Positions 16,577-25,233 of a stretch of DNA of 64,000 bases are shown here, in pieces. The position numbers were made by a program, and so were the translations under genes. Every line of letters begins with the position of its first letter. Positions within the stretch are counted from its first letter, which is position 1. Source of the DNA: Pseudomonas benzenivorans (GTDB lineage: Bacteria > Pseudomonadota > Gammaproteobacteria > Pseudomonadales > Pseudomonadaceae). Under the pieces are notes generated by a model. It saw only the letters and a list, made by a program, of their open reading frames with translations, was not told the origin of the DNA and searched no databases. The stretch covers positions 354,295-418,294 of the forward strand of contig NZ_FNCT01000003.1 of NCBI RefSeq assembly GCF_900100495.1, in the 5' to 3' direction.

Positions 16577-18994
16577 ATGCCCGTAGTACTGCCTTACCGT
16601 TTGCGCCCGGCGCGCCCGTTGCTGCGCCTGAGCCTGCTGCTGAGCCTGAGTGCCAGCCCATTGCTCGTCCCCGCCAGTTGGGCCGAGGACGCCGCCCGGC
16701 GCAGTTACCACGTGCCTGCCGGCAGCCTGGGCGCCGCGCTGACCCGCTTCGCCGGGTTGGCCGGGGTCGATCTGTCGGTGGATCCGGCGCTGGTGAAGGG
16801 CCGCGACAGCACCGGGCTGTCCGGCGAATACGCGGTCGAGGAGGGCTTTGCCCAGCTGCTGCGCGATTCCGGTCTGCAGCTGCAGGCCGTGGGCGAGCAG
16901 GCCTACACCGTGACGCCCGCCCCGGAGCAGGCCGCTGGCGCGCATCAACTGCCGGCGACCGTGGTTCTCGGTGCCAGCGGCGAGGCTGCCGCACAGGCCT
17001 ATGCCGGCGGCCAGGTGAGCCGCCGCGGCGCCCTGGGCATGTTGGGCGATCGGGACTTCATGGAGACCCCGTTCAGCATGACCTCCTATACCAGCGACAC
17101 CGTGAAGAACCAGCAGGCGCGCACCCTGGGCGATCTGGTCGCCAGCGATCCGTCGGTGCGCACCACCAACCCGGCCGGCGGGCGATTCGAGCAGTTCACC
17201 ATCCGCGGCTTTAGCCTGTTCAACAGCGATGTCGCCTACAACGGCCTCTACGGCATCCTGCCGACCTATTCGATCGACATGGAAATGGCCGAGCGCGTGG
17301 ACATCCTCAAGGGGCCGAGCCAACTGATCAACGGCATCTCGCCGCGGGGCAGCGTGGGCGGTGGCATTAACGTGGTGCCCAAACGCGCGGGCGACAAGCC
17401 GCTCACCGAGTTCACCGGCAGCTACGCCGCGGACAGCCAGGTCGGCGGCGCAGTGGATATCGGCCGCCGTTTCGGTGACGAGAACCAGTTCGGCCTGCGT
17501 TTCAACGGCGTGAAACAGTCCGGTGACACCGAGTGGGACGACCAGAGCGTCGACCGCGAGATGGGCGTGCTGGGCCTGGATTTTCACGGTGAGCGGCTGC
17601 GGCTTTCGGCGGATCTCGGGCATACCGAACGCGATACCGATGCCCCACAGGAACGGGTGCTGGTGGGGGCCAATGCCAAAGTGCCGGATGCGGACGACGT
17701 GCGTCACAACTATGCGCAGGCCTGGAGCAAGGCGCGTACCCAGGATAGCTTCGGCGCGGTGCGCGGCGAGTTCGACCTCAGCGATTCGCTGATGGCCTAT
17801 GCCGCTGTCGGCGCTCGCGAGAGCAACCATGACTTCCTCCGGCATAACGTCTCCATCATCAACGACGCTGGAGACTTCAGCGTCCAGCCCCGTGATTTTA
17901 CCCGCGACGAGTCGGTCAGGACCGCCTTGGCGGGCCTGCGCAATTGGTTCGAGATCGGCTCCGTGAGCCATGAGCTGAACCTGTCCGCCAGCTATTTCTA
18001 CATGGACTTCACCAATGGTGGTGCGCGTTACCGTGCGGCCCCCAGCAACCTCTACGACCCGGTGCAGACTCCAACACCCAGCACGCCCACTCGCATCGAT
18101 TCGGAGGTCTACACCGAGAACCGCTTCAGCGGCGTGGCACTGTCCGACACCCTCGGCTTTATCGATGACCGCTTGCTGCTGACCCTGGGCGCCCGCTGGC
18201 AGCGGGTCAAGGTCGATGACTGGAACAATGACGTCAAAGGCGACACGGCCTACGACGAGGAGAAGGTCTCGCCATCGGCGGGCATCCTGTACAAAGTCAC
18301 CGACCAGCTGTCGCTCTACGCCAACTACATGGAAGGCCTGAGCCAGGGCAAGATCGCCCCGTCGACCTCGATCAACGAGGACCAGATCTTCCCGCCGTTC
18401 ACCAGCCGCCAGGTCGAGGTTGGTGCCAAGTATGACCTGGGCTCGCTCGCCCTCACCGCCAGTGCCTTCCGCATCAAGCAGCCGGCCTACGAGACCAACG
18501 CCACCACGCGCGTATTCGGCCCGAACGGCAAGCGGGAGAACAAGGGCGTCGAGCTGAGCCTGTTCGGCGAACCGCTCAAGGGCTTTCGCCTGCTCGGCGG
18601 GGTGATGTACATCGACAGCGAGCTGACCGATACCGTCGGCGGCGTCTCCGATGGCAACCGCGCCCCGGCCACGCCCGAGTACAACGTCAACCTCGGTGCC
18701 GAGTGGGATGTGCCGGCCCTGTCGGGGGTGACCCTGACCGCGCGCGGTATTCATTCCAGCTCCCAGTACCTGGACCAGGCCAACAGCAAGCAGATCGACG
18801 GTTGGGAGCGGTTCGACCTTGGTGCCCGTTACGCCTTCAAGGTCGCCGGCAAGGACGTCACCCTGCGCGCCACGGTGGAGAACGTGCTGGATGACCGCTA
18901 CTGGGCTTCGGCCGGCGCCTCGGACGACAGTGAGCCGGGCCTGACCCTGTCGACGCCGAGAACCTGGCTGGTGTCGACCACCGTCGGGTTCTAG
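16577..18994 (+). CDS. acr: TonB-dependent siderophore receptor with signalling domain (Acr-like)
   Basis: This 805-residue outer-membrane receptor probably imports ferric achromobactin. A signal peptide ends near PASWA (34). An STN signalling domain follows (about 40-110: YHVPAGSLGAALTRFAGLAGV). The plug domain spans about 150-260 (FMETPFSMTSYTSD, FTIRGF, RVDILKGPSQL). The 22-strand barrel ends in the expected aromatic residue (TVGF). The STN domain plus the adjacent sigma and FecR genes point to cell-surface signalling. ATG at 16577 is preceded by a purine-rich stretch; upstream extension enters fecR. Substrate identity is inferred from the acs genes. No conserved FecI-type promoter was identified with confidence in 16510-16576. 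Confidence 0.9.
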   Translation: MPVVLPYRLRPARPLLRLSLLLSLSASPLLVPASWAEDAARRSYHVPAGSLGAALTRFAGLAGVDLSVDPALVKGRDSTGLSGEYAVEEGFAQLLRDSGLQLQAVGEQAYTVTPAPEQAAGAHQLPATVVLGASGEAAAQAYAGGQVSRRGALGMLGDRDFMETPFSMTSYTSDTVKNQQARTLGDLVASDPSVRTTNPAGGRFEQFTIRGFSLFNSDVAYNGLYGILPTYSIDMEMAERVDILKGPSQLINGISPRGSVGGGINVVPKRAGDKPLTEFTGSYAADSQVGGAVDIGRRFGDENQFGLRFNGVKQSGDTEWDDQSVDREMGVLGLDFHGERLRLSADLGHTERDTDAPQERVLVGANAKVPDADDVRHNYAQAWSKARTQDSFGAVRGEFDLSDSLMAYAAVGARESNHDFLRHNVSIINDAGDFSVQPRDFTRDESVRTALAGLRNWFEIGSVSHELNLSASYFYMDFTNGGARYRAAPSNLYDPVQTPTPSTPTRIDSEVYTENRFSGVALSDTLGFIDDRLLLTLGARWQRVKVDDWNNDVKGDTAYDEEKVSPSAGILYKVTDQLSLYANYMEGLSQGKIAPSTSINEDQIFPPFTSRQVEVGAKYDLGSLALTASAFRIKQPAYETNATTRVFGPNGKRENKGVELSLFGEPLKGFRLLGGVMYIDSELTDTVGGVSDGNRAPATPEYNVNLGAEWDVPALSGVTLTARGIHSSSQYLDQANSKQIDGWERFDLGARYAFKVAGKDVTLRATVENVLDDRYWASAGASDDSEPGLTLSTPRTWLVSTTVGF

Positions 18995-19105
18995 ATGGAT
19001 AGGTTGTTGCAAGAACAGTAGTGGGTTTCGAAGAAACGGCGGAAGGCATCAGTAATGGCGAATGACCTTGGCTGGTAGTGCGCCTTCCGCTTCCTTCTCG
19101 AATAG

Positions 19106-19141
19106 ATATGGATATATATAAAAGTTTGTATATATCCATAT
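19106..19141. promoter_or_regulatory. AT-rich 13-bp perfect inverted repeat before acsF
   Basis: Arms atatggatatata (19106-19118) and tatatatccatat (19129-19141) flank a 10-bp spacer. The site lies 67-102 bp before acsF in the only strongly AT-rich stretch nearby. It could be an operator or an AT-rich promoter spacer. There is no T-tract typical of a terminator. Confidence 0.5.
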
Positions 19142-19207
19142 ATAGCGCGCCCGCCGGTATCAGGTTACATCGCACCATACCTTCTCGATCGTATAGGGGT
19201 TGAACGG

Positions 19208-20587
19208 ATGCTTATTGCCGAATCATTGCAGTCTGATCATATATACCGAAATAACGCCGACTATCTGACCCGTCAGGGCAAGTTCGAGTCCAATGTCCGC
19301 AGCTATCCGCGCAAACTTCCCTTGGCCATCGCCAAGGCAGAGGGGGTCTGGGTGACGGATGTCGAAGGCAACACTTACCTGGATTGTCTGGCCGGGGCCG
19401 GTACTTTGGCCCTGGGGCATAATCACCCAGAAGTTGTCGCCAGCCTGAATGACTTCCTGGCGTCGGGAATGCCCATGCATACCCTCGACCTCACCACGCC
19501 GCTGAAAGATGCCTTCAGTGAAACATTGCTGCACTTGTTGCCGGGCAACGGCCGCGATTACTGCCTGCAATTCTGCGGGCCGTCCGGCGCCGATGCGGTG
19601 GAGGCGGCGCTGAAGCTGGCGAAGACCGTCACCGGGCGCAGCAACATCCTCAGCTTCTCCGGCGGCTACCACGGCATGACCCATGGCGCGCTGGCGGTGA
19701 CCGGCAATGCGGCGCCGAAGAACGCCATCCATACCCTGATGCCGGGCGTGCAGTTCCTGCCCTATCCCCATGAGTACCGTTGCCCGCTGGGCATTGGTGG
19801 CGAGGCGGGGGTGCAGGCGCTCATGCACTATTTCACCCAGTTCATCGAAGACGTCGAAAGCGGCGTGTCGTTGCCGGCGGCGGTAATCCTCGAGGCGGTG
19901 CAGGGCGAGGGCGGGGTGAACCCCGCGCCCAGCGGCTGGTTGCGCAGCATCCGCGAGGTGACGCGCAAGCACGGCATCCTGCTGATCCTCGACGAGGTCC
20001 AGGCCGGCTTCGCGCGCACCGGCAAGATGTTCGCCTTCGAGCATGCCGGCATCGAGCCCGACATCATCGTCATGTCCAAGGCGGTCGGTGGCGGCTTGCC
20101 CATGGCATTGCTGGGGATCAAGCGGCAGTTCGATGCCTGGGCGCCGGGGGCGCATACCGGTACCTTCCGCGGCAACCAGATGGCCATGGCCGCCGGCATG
20201 ACGACCCTGGAAGTGCTGCAGCGCCAGGCGCTCACGGCCCAGGCCGAACGTCGCGGCAACTGGCTGAAACAACAGCTGACGCTGCTGCAGCAGCGCTATC
20301 CGGCGCTGGGGCAGGTGCGCGGCCGCGGCCTGATGCTGGGCATCGAGATCGTCGACGAACGCCAGCGTCCGGACGGCTTGCACAGTTACCCGATGGATGC
20401 CCGCTTGGCGGCGGCCATCCAGCAACACTGCTTCAGCCACGGCTTGTTGCTCGAGCGCGGCGGCCGCAACGGCAACGTGGTGCGCCTGCTGCCGCCGCTG
20501 ATCATCGACGAGGAGCAGTGCGCGCTGCTTATCGCCCGTTTCGAGCAGGCGCTGATTGCGGCGCTGGCGCAACTACGGGCGGCATGA
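19208..20587 (+). CDS. acsF: Diaminobutyrate-2-oxoglutarate aminotransferase AcsF
   Basis: This 459-residue class III aminotransferase makes L-2,4-diaminobutyrate from aspartate semialdehyde and glutamate, supplying the diamine of achromobactin. The PLP lysine is K291 (MSKAVGGG), and the ring-stacking DEVQ motif is at 262-265. The [11 protein letters not shown] segment (151-161) is typical of DABA aminotransferases. The gene follows the receptor after 213 bp and is separated from acsD by 224 bp of less GC-rich, apparently non-coding DNA, unlike the tightly packed genes after it. An ectoine or pyoverdine DABA transaminase would look similar; the context fixes the assignment. Confidence 0.92.
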   Translation: MLIAESLQSDHIYRNNADYLTRQGKFESNVRSYPRKLPLAIAKAEGVWVTDVEGNTYLDCLAGAGTLALGHNHPEVVASLNDFLASGMPMHTLDLTTPLKDAFSETLLHLLPGNGRDYCLQFCGPSGADAVEAALKLAKTVTGRSNILSFSGGYHGMTHGALAVTGNAAPKNAIHTLMPGVQFLPYPHEYRCPLGIGGEAGVQALMHYFTQFIEDVESGVSLPAAVILEAVQGEGGVNPAPSGWLRSIREVTRKHGILLILDEVQAGFARTGKMFAFEHAGIEPDIIVMSKAVGGGLPMALLGIKRQFDAWAPGAHTGTFRGNQMAMAAGMTTLEVLQRQALTAQAERRGNWLKQQLTLLQQRYPALGQVRGRGLMLGIEIVDERQRPDGLHSYPMDARLAAAIQQHCFSHGLLLERGGRNGNVVRLLPPLIIDEEQCALLIARFEQALIAALAQLRAA

Positions 20588-20811
20588 TTTTTCAGTTAGC
20601 TGGAGCATTTTTATTCAATGGAACTTGCTTGCCTGATTAATGCCTGTGGTTCGACTGCATGGATTCAACAATGTATGGCCTGTTAATGGCGTCGGTCGAA
20701 GTTGTGTGCGCACCGATACCCGCAGCGATTTCCAATGTCACTAGAACGACAACTAGATGTTCACCGCGAATAGCCGTAACCGGTGTTCTCCAACGCGAGT
20801 ACGGAGCCGAT

Positions 20812-22596
20812 ATGAATAATCCAGAATCTGCGCTGCGGTCCAAGATGGTCAGTGAATTGGCGACCGCGCATGCCTTGCTCAATTGCCTGATAAAAGAGTT
20901 CGCCCTTCCGGAAAACTGCCTGCGTTATGCATGGCCGAAAGACATGAACGGTATTGCCCCGGGCAGTTATTTCGACGGGGTCGGCTGGAAGGGTATTCCA
21001 CTGACCATCGGCCTGCCCAACCAGCAGCAGTTCTTCGTCCTGGTCGATCGCCGCGACCGCCTCGGCAGTCATCGCTATCTGTCCGACATCTACGCCCGGC
21101 GTGGCGACGGCGCCTGGACCTGCGTGGGTTTTCCCGCCTTCGTCGAGCAGTTGCTGGCGGCCTGCCAATACATGACCTGCGCGCAGAACGACGAGCTGGT
21201 GCAGCAGATCATGCAGAGCCAGTGCCTGACCGCGGCGATCGTCGGCCACAACAGCGCGGCGCAGCAGCCGGATCCGCTCGGAGGCTACCTGGCCAGCGAG
21301 CAGGGCCTGTGGTTCGGCCACCCCAACCACCCGGCGCCCAAGGCCCGCCTGTGGCCCGCGCACCTGGCCCAGGAAACCTATGCCCCGGAATTCCAGGCGC
21401 GCACCGCCTTGCACCAGTTCGAGGTGCCGCGGCAGGGGCTGAATGTCGCCGGCAATGGCTTGAGCGACGCGCAGGTACTGGCCGGCTTCGCCGACCAGAG
21501 CCAGGCCCGGCCAGGGCACGCGATCATCTGCATGCACCCGGTGCAGGCCCAGCTGTTCATGCAGGATGGGCGCGTGCAGCGGCTGCTGGCGTCGGGGCTG
21601 ATCGTCGATCGCGGCACCAGCGGGCTGCTGGCCAGCCCCACAGCCTCCATCCGCACCTGGTACGTCGAGGGGCATGCCTACTTCATCAAGGGTTCGCTGA
21701 ATGTGCGCATCACCAACTGCGTCAGGAAGAACGCCTGGTACGAGCTGGAAAGCGCGCTGATCGTCGACCGCCTGTTCCGCCGGCTGCAGCTTACCCAGGC
21801 CGCTACTCTGGGCGGGCTTTCGGTGGTGTCCGAGCCCGGCCTGTCGAGCTGGGCGCCGGCCCAGGCCAGCGAAGCCGACGAAAAATGGTTCCGCGAGCAG
21901 ACCGGGGCGATCCTGCGGGAGAATTTCTGCCTGGCGACCGGCGCCGACTGCAGCATCATGGCCGGCACCCTGTTCGCCCGCGGCACCCACCTGCGCCCGC
22001 TGGTGCACGAGTTCCTGCGCCGCTTCAACGGCGAGCAGATCGCCGACCAGCAGCTGCTGGACTGGTTCGGCGAGTACCAGGCGCTGCTGCTGCGCCCGGT
22101 GCTGGCGCTGTTCTTCAACCACGGCATCGTCATGGAGCCGCACCTGCAGAACTGCGTGCTGACCCATGACAACGGCCGCCCGCAACAGGTGCTCCTGCGC
22201 GATTTCGAGGGCGTCAAGCTGACCGACGAGCTGGGCAGCGCCAGGCTCGAGGCCGATGTGCACCCGCGGGTGCGGGAGTCGCTGCTGTATTCCCGCCAGC
22301 AGGGCTGGAACCGCATCGTCTACTGCCTGTTCGTCAACAACCTGTCCGAGGCCGTGCTGGCCCTGAGCTGGGAGCGCCCGCAGCTGGCGCCGCTGATGTG
22401 GCAGCGGGTCGAGCGGCAGCTGCGCAGCATCGCTGCCGAGCTGAGCCGCGCCGCGCCAGAGCTGGAGGCGCTGATCGCCGGCCAGCCGATCGCCTGCAAG
22501 ACCAACCTGAAAGTGCGTCTGGCGGCCAAGGCCGATCGCCAGGCCGGCTACGTCGAACTGGTCGCCCCCTGGGGCCAGGAGGCCAACTGTGCATGA
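20812..22596 (+). CDS. acsD: NRPS-independent siderophore synthetase AcsD
   Basis: This 594-residue IucA/IucC-family synthetase adenylates citrate. In Dickeya, AcsD desymmetrises citrate by condensing it with L-serine to O-citryl-serine. Family motifs are visible: FGHPNHPAPKAR (about 206-217), MHPVQAQ (about 238-244), TASIRTWYVEGHAYFIKGSL (about 277-296) and, near 440-465, the NHGIVMEPHLQN catalytic segment. ATG at 20812 follows a GGAG. A longer frame from 20659 would add 51 residues unlike the family, so it was not used. acsE overlaps its 3' end by 8 bp. Confidence 0.93.
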   Translation: MNNPESALRSKMVSELATAHALLNCLIKEFALPENCLRYAWPKDMNGIAPGSYFDGVGWKGIPLTIGLPNQQQFFVLVDRRDRLGSHRYLSDIYARRGDGAWTCVGFPAFVEQLLAACQYMTCAQNDELVQQIMQSQCLTAAIVGHNSAAQQPDPLGGYLASEQGLWFGHPNHPAPKARLWPAHLAQETYAPEFQARTALHQFEVPRQGLNVAGNGLSDAQVLAGFADQSQARPGHAIICMHPVQAQLFMQDGRVQRLLASGLIVDRGTSGLLASPTASIRTWYVEGHAYFIKGSLNVRITNCVRKNAWYELESALIVDRLFRRLQLTQAATLGGLSVVSEPGLSSWAPAQASEADEKWFREQTGAILRENFCLATGADCSIMAGTLFARGTHLRPLVHEFLRRFNGEQIADQQLLDWFGEYQALLLRPVLALFFNHGIVMEPHLQNCVLTHDNGRPQQVLLRDFEGVKLTDELGSARLEADVHPRVRESLLYSRQQGWNRIVYCLFVNNLSEAVLALSWERPQLAPLMWQRVERQLRSIAAELSRAAPELEALIAGQPIACKTNLKVRLAAKADRQAGYVELVAPWGQEANCA

Positions 22597-23806
22597 GCTG
22601 CCCACAGCCGTAGCGGCCGCCATCGAGGCCGCGCGCGCACACAGCGCCGATCCGCTGGCGCTGTTCGTCTACGACCTGGACGCCCTGCGGCGCCACGTCA
22701 GCCTGGTGATGGCGGCCCTGCCCGCCGGCGTGGAGCTGTATTACGCGATCAAGGCCAACAGCGAGCCGCAGCTGCTCGCTACGCTGGCGCCGCTGGTGGA
22801 TGGCTTCGAGATCTCCTCCGGCGGCGAGATCGAGCGCCTGCAGGCCTGCCCGACGGCCAAGCCCTTCGTCTTCTCCGGCCCCGGCAAGCTGGACTCCGAC
22901 CTGCGCGCGGCGCTGCAGCAGGGGGTCGAGGCCATTCACCTGGAAAGCCTGCAGGAAATCGCCCGCCTGCAGCGCCTGGCGCAGCAGGCCGGTCGCGTGC
23001 AGGCGGTGTTCATCCGCATCAACCCCGAGCTGCCGCCCACGTTGTCGAGCAAGCTGGCGATGGCCGGCACCGCCACCCCGTTCGGCATCGACGAGGCGCA
23101 GCTGGCGCAGGCGGTGGCGCTGGTGGACAACGCCAGCCATCTGCGGCTTCAGGGCTTCCATGTGCATGCGCTGTCCCACCAACTGCTGGTGGAGCGGCAT
23201 GAACAGTTGCTGGATTTCTACCTGCAGCGCTGGCCGCAGTGGAAGGCGCTGTCGCGCCGGCCCGAGTCGCTCACTCATCTCAATGTGGGCGGCGGCATCG
23301 GCGTCGATTACCTCGGTACGCAGCAGTTCGATTGGCGGCGGCTGTGCGCTCACCTGGGCCGGCGCCTGGCGGCCACTGGCGAGGCGCCGATCCTGCGCTT
23401 CGAGCCCGGGCGCTTCATCAGCGCCTTCTGCGGCTACTACGCGATCGAGGTGCTGGACGCCAAGACCAGCCACGGCAAGCACTTCCTGGTGTGCCGTGGC
23501 GGTACCCACCAGTTCCGCCTGCCGGTGGCGCAGGGCCACGATCACCCGGTCATCCACCTGCCCAAGGCCGGCCAGCCTGCGCCAACGCCGCCGCGGGCCT
23601 GGACCGTGGTCGGCCAGCTGTGTACGCCCAAGGATGTGCTGAGCCGGGATTGTCCGCTCGGCGCGGTCGGTATCGGCGACATCCTGGTGCTGCCGCTGGC
23701 CGGAGCCTATGGCTACAACATCTCGCATGCCGACTTCCTCTGCCATCCGCGGCCGCCGCAGCTGTTCCTCCAGGGTCAGGTCGCAGGAGGCGTGCCGTGC
23801 GAGTGA
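22589..23806 (+). CDS. acsE: PLP-dependent decarboxylase AcsE
   Basis: This 405-residue fold type III (alanine-racemase barrel) decarboxylase is related to diaminopimelate and ornithine decarboxylases. The PLP lysine is K55 (YYAIKANSEP). The NVGGGIGVDY Gly loop and the C-terminal barrel (LCTPKDVL, GAYGYNISHADFL) are present. In achromobactin synthesis it is thought to decarboxylate the citryl-serine intermediate to the ethanolamine derivative. A GTG start at 22589 has AGGAGG at 22577-22582. It overlaps acsD by 8 bp and yhcA by 10 bp. Confidence 0.92.
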   Translation: MHELPTAVAAAIEAARAHSADPLALFVYDLDALRRHVSLVMAALPAGVELYYAIKANSEPQLLATLAPLVDGFEISSGGEIERLQACPTAKPFVFSGPGKLDSDLRAALQQGVEAIHLESLQEIARLQRLAQQAGRVQAVFIRINPELPPTLSSKLAMAGTATPFGIDEAQLAQAVALVDNASHLRLQGFHVHALSHQLLVERHEQLLDFYLQRWPQWKALSRRPESLTHLNVGGGIGVDYLGTQQFDWRRLCAHLGRRLAATGEAPILRFEPGRFISAFCGYYAIEVLDAKTSHGKHFLVCRGGTHQFRLPVAQGHDHPVIHLPKAGQPAPTPPRAWTVVGQLCTPKDVLSRDCPLGAVGIGDILVLPLAGAYGYNISHADFLCHPRPPQLFLQGQVAGGVPCE

Positions 23807-25209
23807 CGCCACGCTGGCTGGTGGTGCTCAACGTGCTGCTCGGCACTCTCACCGTCAGCCTGAACAACAGCTCGCTGAACCCGGCGCTGCCGGCGTTCAT
23901 GGACGCCTTCGCCATCGGTCCGCTGCTGGCGACCTGGATAGTCGCGGCGTTCATGGTGAGCATGGGCATGTGCATGCCGCTGACCAGCTTTCTCAGCCAG
24001 CGCCTGGGTCGCAAGCGCCTGTATCTGTGGGGCCTGGGCTTGTTCGTCGGCGGCTCGCTGCTGGGCGCGCAAGCCGGCTCCATCGCCCTGGTGATCGCCG
24101 CCCGGGTGGTCCAGGGCGTTGCCAGCGGGCTGATGATCCCGCTGTCGCTGGCGATCATCTTCTCGGTCTACGCCAAGGGCGAGCGGGGCCGGGTCACCGG
24201 CCTGTGGGGGGCGGCGGTGATGCTGGCGCCGGCGCTGGGACCGCTGTGTGGCAGCCTGCTGCTGGAGGGCTTCGGCTGGCGCTCGCTGTTCCTGATGAAC
24301 GTGCCGATCGGCCTGCTGGCGCTGCTGCTCGGCATCTTCGTATTGCCGGCCTGCGAGGCGGCCGAGCGCAAACCCTTCGACCTGGCCGGCTACCTGCTGA
24401 TCGCCGGCGGCATCGGCCTGCTGATGGTCGCCATCGGCCGCCTGCACGACGCCCAGGCGCTGCTCGATCCGCTCAACCTCGGCCTGCTGCTGGCGGCGCC
24501 GCTCTGCCTGGCCGCCTTCGTGCGTCTGGAGCTGCGCCTCGCGGCGCCGCTGCTCGACCTGCGCCTGTTCGCCCGGCGTGGCTATCGCCTGAGCGTGATC
24601 ATCGCCGTGGTGCAGTCGGTCGGCATGTTCGAGTGCCTGGTGCTGCTGCCGTTGCTGGTGCAGCTGGTGCTGGGCTACAGCCCGATCTGGACCGGCCTGG
24701 CGCTGCTCTGCACCGCGGCATTCGCCAGCCTGTTCGGCCACTTCGGCGGCAGGTGGCTGGACCGTCACGGGCCGCGCGGCGTGGTGTCCTGCGGCCTGTT
24801 GCTGACCGGCGCCGCCACCCTGGCGCTGGGCCTGCTCGGGGCCCAGGCCTCGATCGGCCTGGTGTTCGTGCTGATGCTGCTGCGCGGCGCCGGGCTGGGG
24901 CTTTCCTACATGCCGGTGACCACCGCCGGGCTCGATGCGCTGCCCGAGGCGATGGTCACCCAGGGCGCGGCGATGAACAACATTTCCCGGCGCCTGCTGT
25001 CGTCGCTGGCGATCGTGCTCGCCTCGCTCTGGCTGGAATGGCGCCTGGCCGGCGAGGCGGGGCAGGCCGCCAGCCAGGCGGCGATCAGCGAAGTCTTCCT
25101 GGCCACCGGCGTGCTCATCCTGCTGACCTTGCCCTGCGCCTGGCGCTTTCCCGCCGGCGCCGCCGAGGAATCGGCCGAGGCGCTGCCGGCGGCCATCGAG
25201 TCGCGTTAA
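23797..25209 (+). CDS. yhcA: MFS drug/siderophore exporter YhcA-like
   Basis: This 470-residue transporter of the DHA2 (14-helix) major facilitator group has the motif-A loop FLSQRLGRKRLYLWG between helices 2 and 3. About 14 hydrophobic segments run along the whole length. In acs clusters the YhcA gene sits between acsE and acsC and is presumed to export achromobactin. GTG at 23797 follows AGGAGG by 6 nt; another GTG at 23803 is possible. It ends with a short hydrophilic tail. A 24-bp gap to acsC follows. Confidence 0.9.
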   Translation: MRVTPRWLVVLNVLLGTLTVSLNNSSLNPALPAFMDAFAIGPLLATWIVAAFMVSMGMCMPLTSFLSQRLGRKRLYLWGLGLFVGGSLLGAQAGSIALVIAARVVQGVASGLMIPLSLAIIFSVYAKGERGRVTGLWGAAVMLAPALGPLCGSLLLEGFGWRSLFLMNVPIGLLALLLGIFVLPACEAAERKPFDLAGYLLIAGGIGLLMVAIGRLHDAQALLDPLNLGLLLAAPLCLAAFVRLELRLAAPLLDLRLFARRGYRLSVIIAVVQSVGMFECLVLLPLLVQLVLGYSPIWTGLALLCTAAFASLFGHFGGRWLDRHGPRGVVSCGLLLTGAATLALGLLGAQASIGLVFVLMLLRGAGLGLSYMPVTTAGLDALPEAMVTQGAAMNNISRRLLSSLAIVLASLWLEWRLAGEAGQAASQAAISEVFLATGVLILLTLPCAWRFPAGAAEESAEALPAAIESR

Positions 25210-25233
25210 TCCATTCACTGACAAGGAATCCCC

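Noticed and set aside
16538..19012. Antisense open frame of about 824 codons over the TonB receptor gene
   Set aside because: Reverse-frame artefact of high GC; the plus-strand receptor has signal, STN, plug and barrel features.
20659..20811. 51-codon N-terminal extension of AcsD
   Set aside because: It lacks any match to the family start, and a good ribosome binding site precedes ATG 20812.
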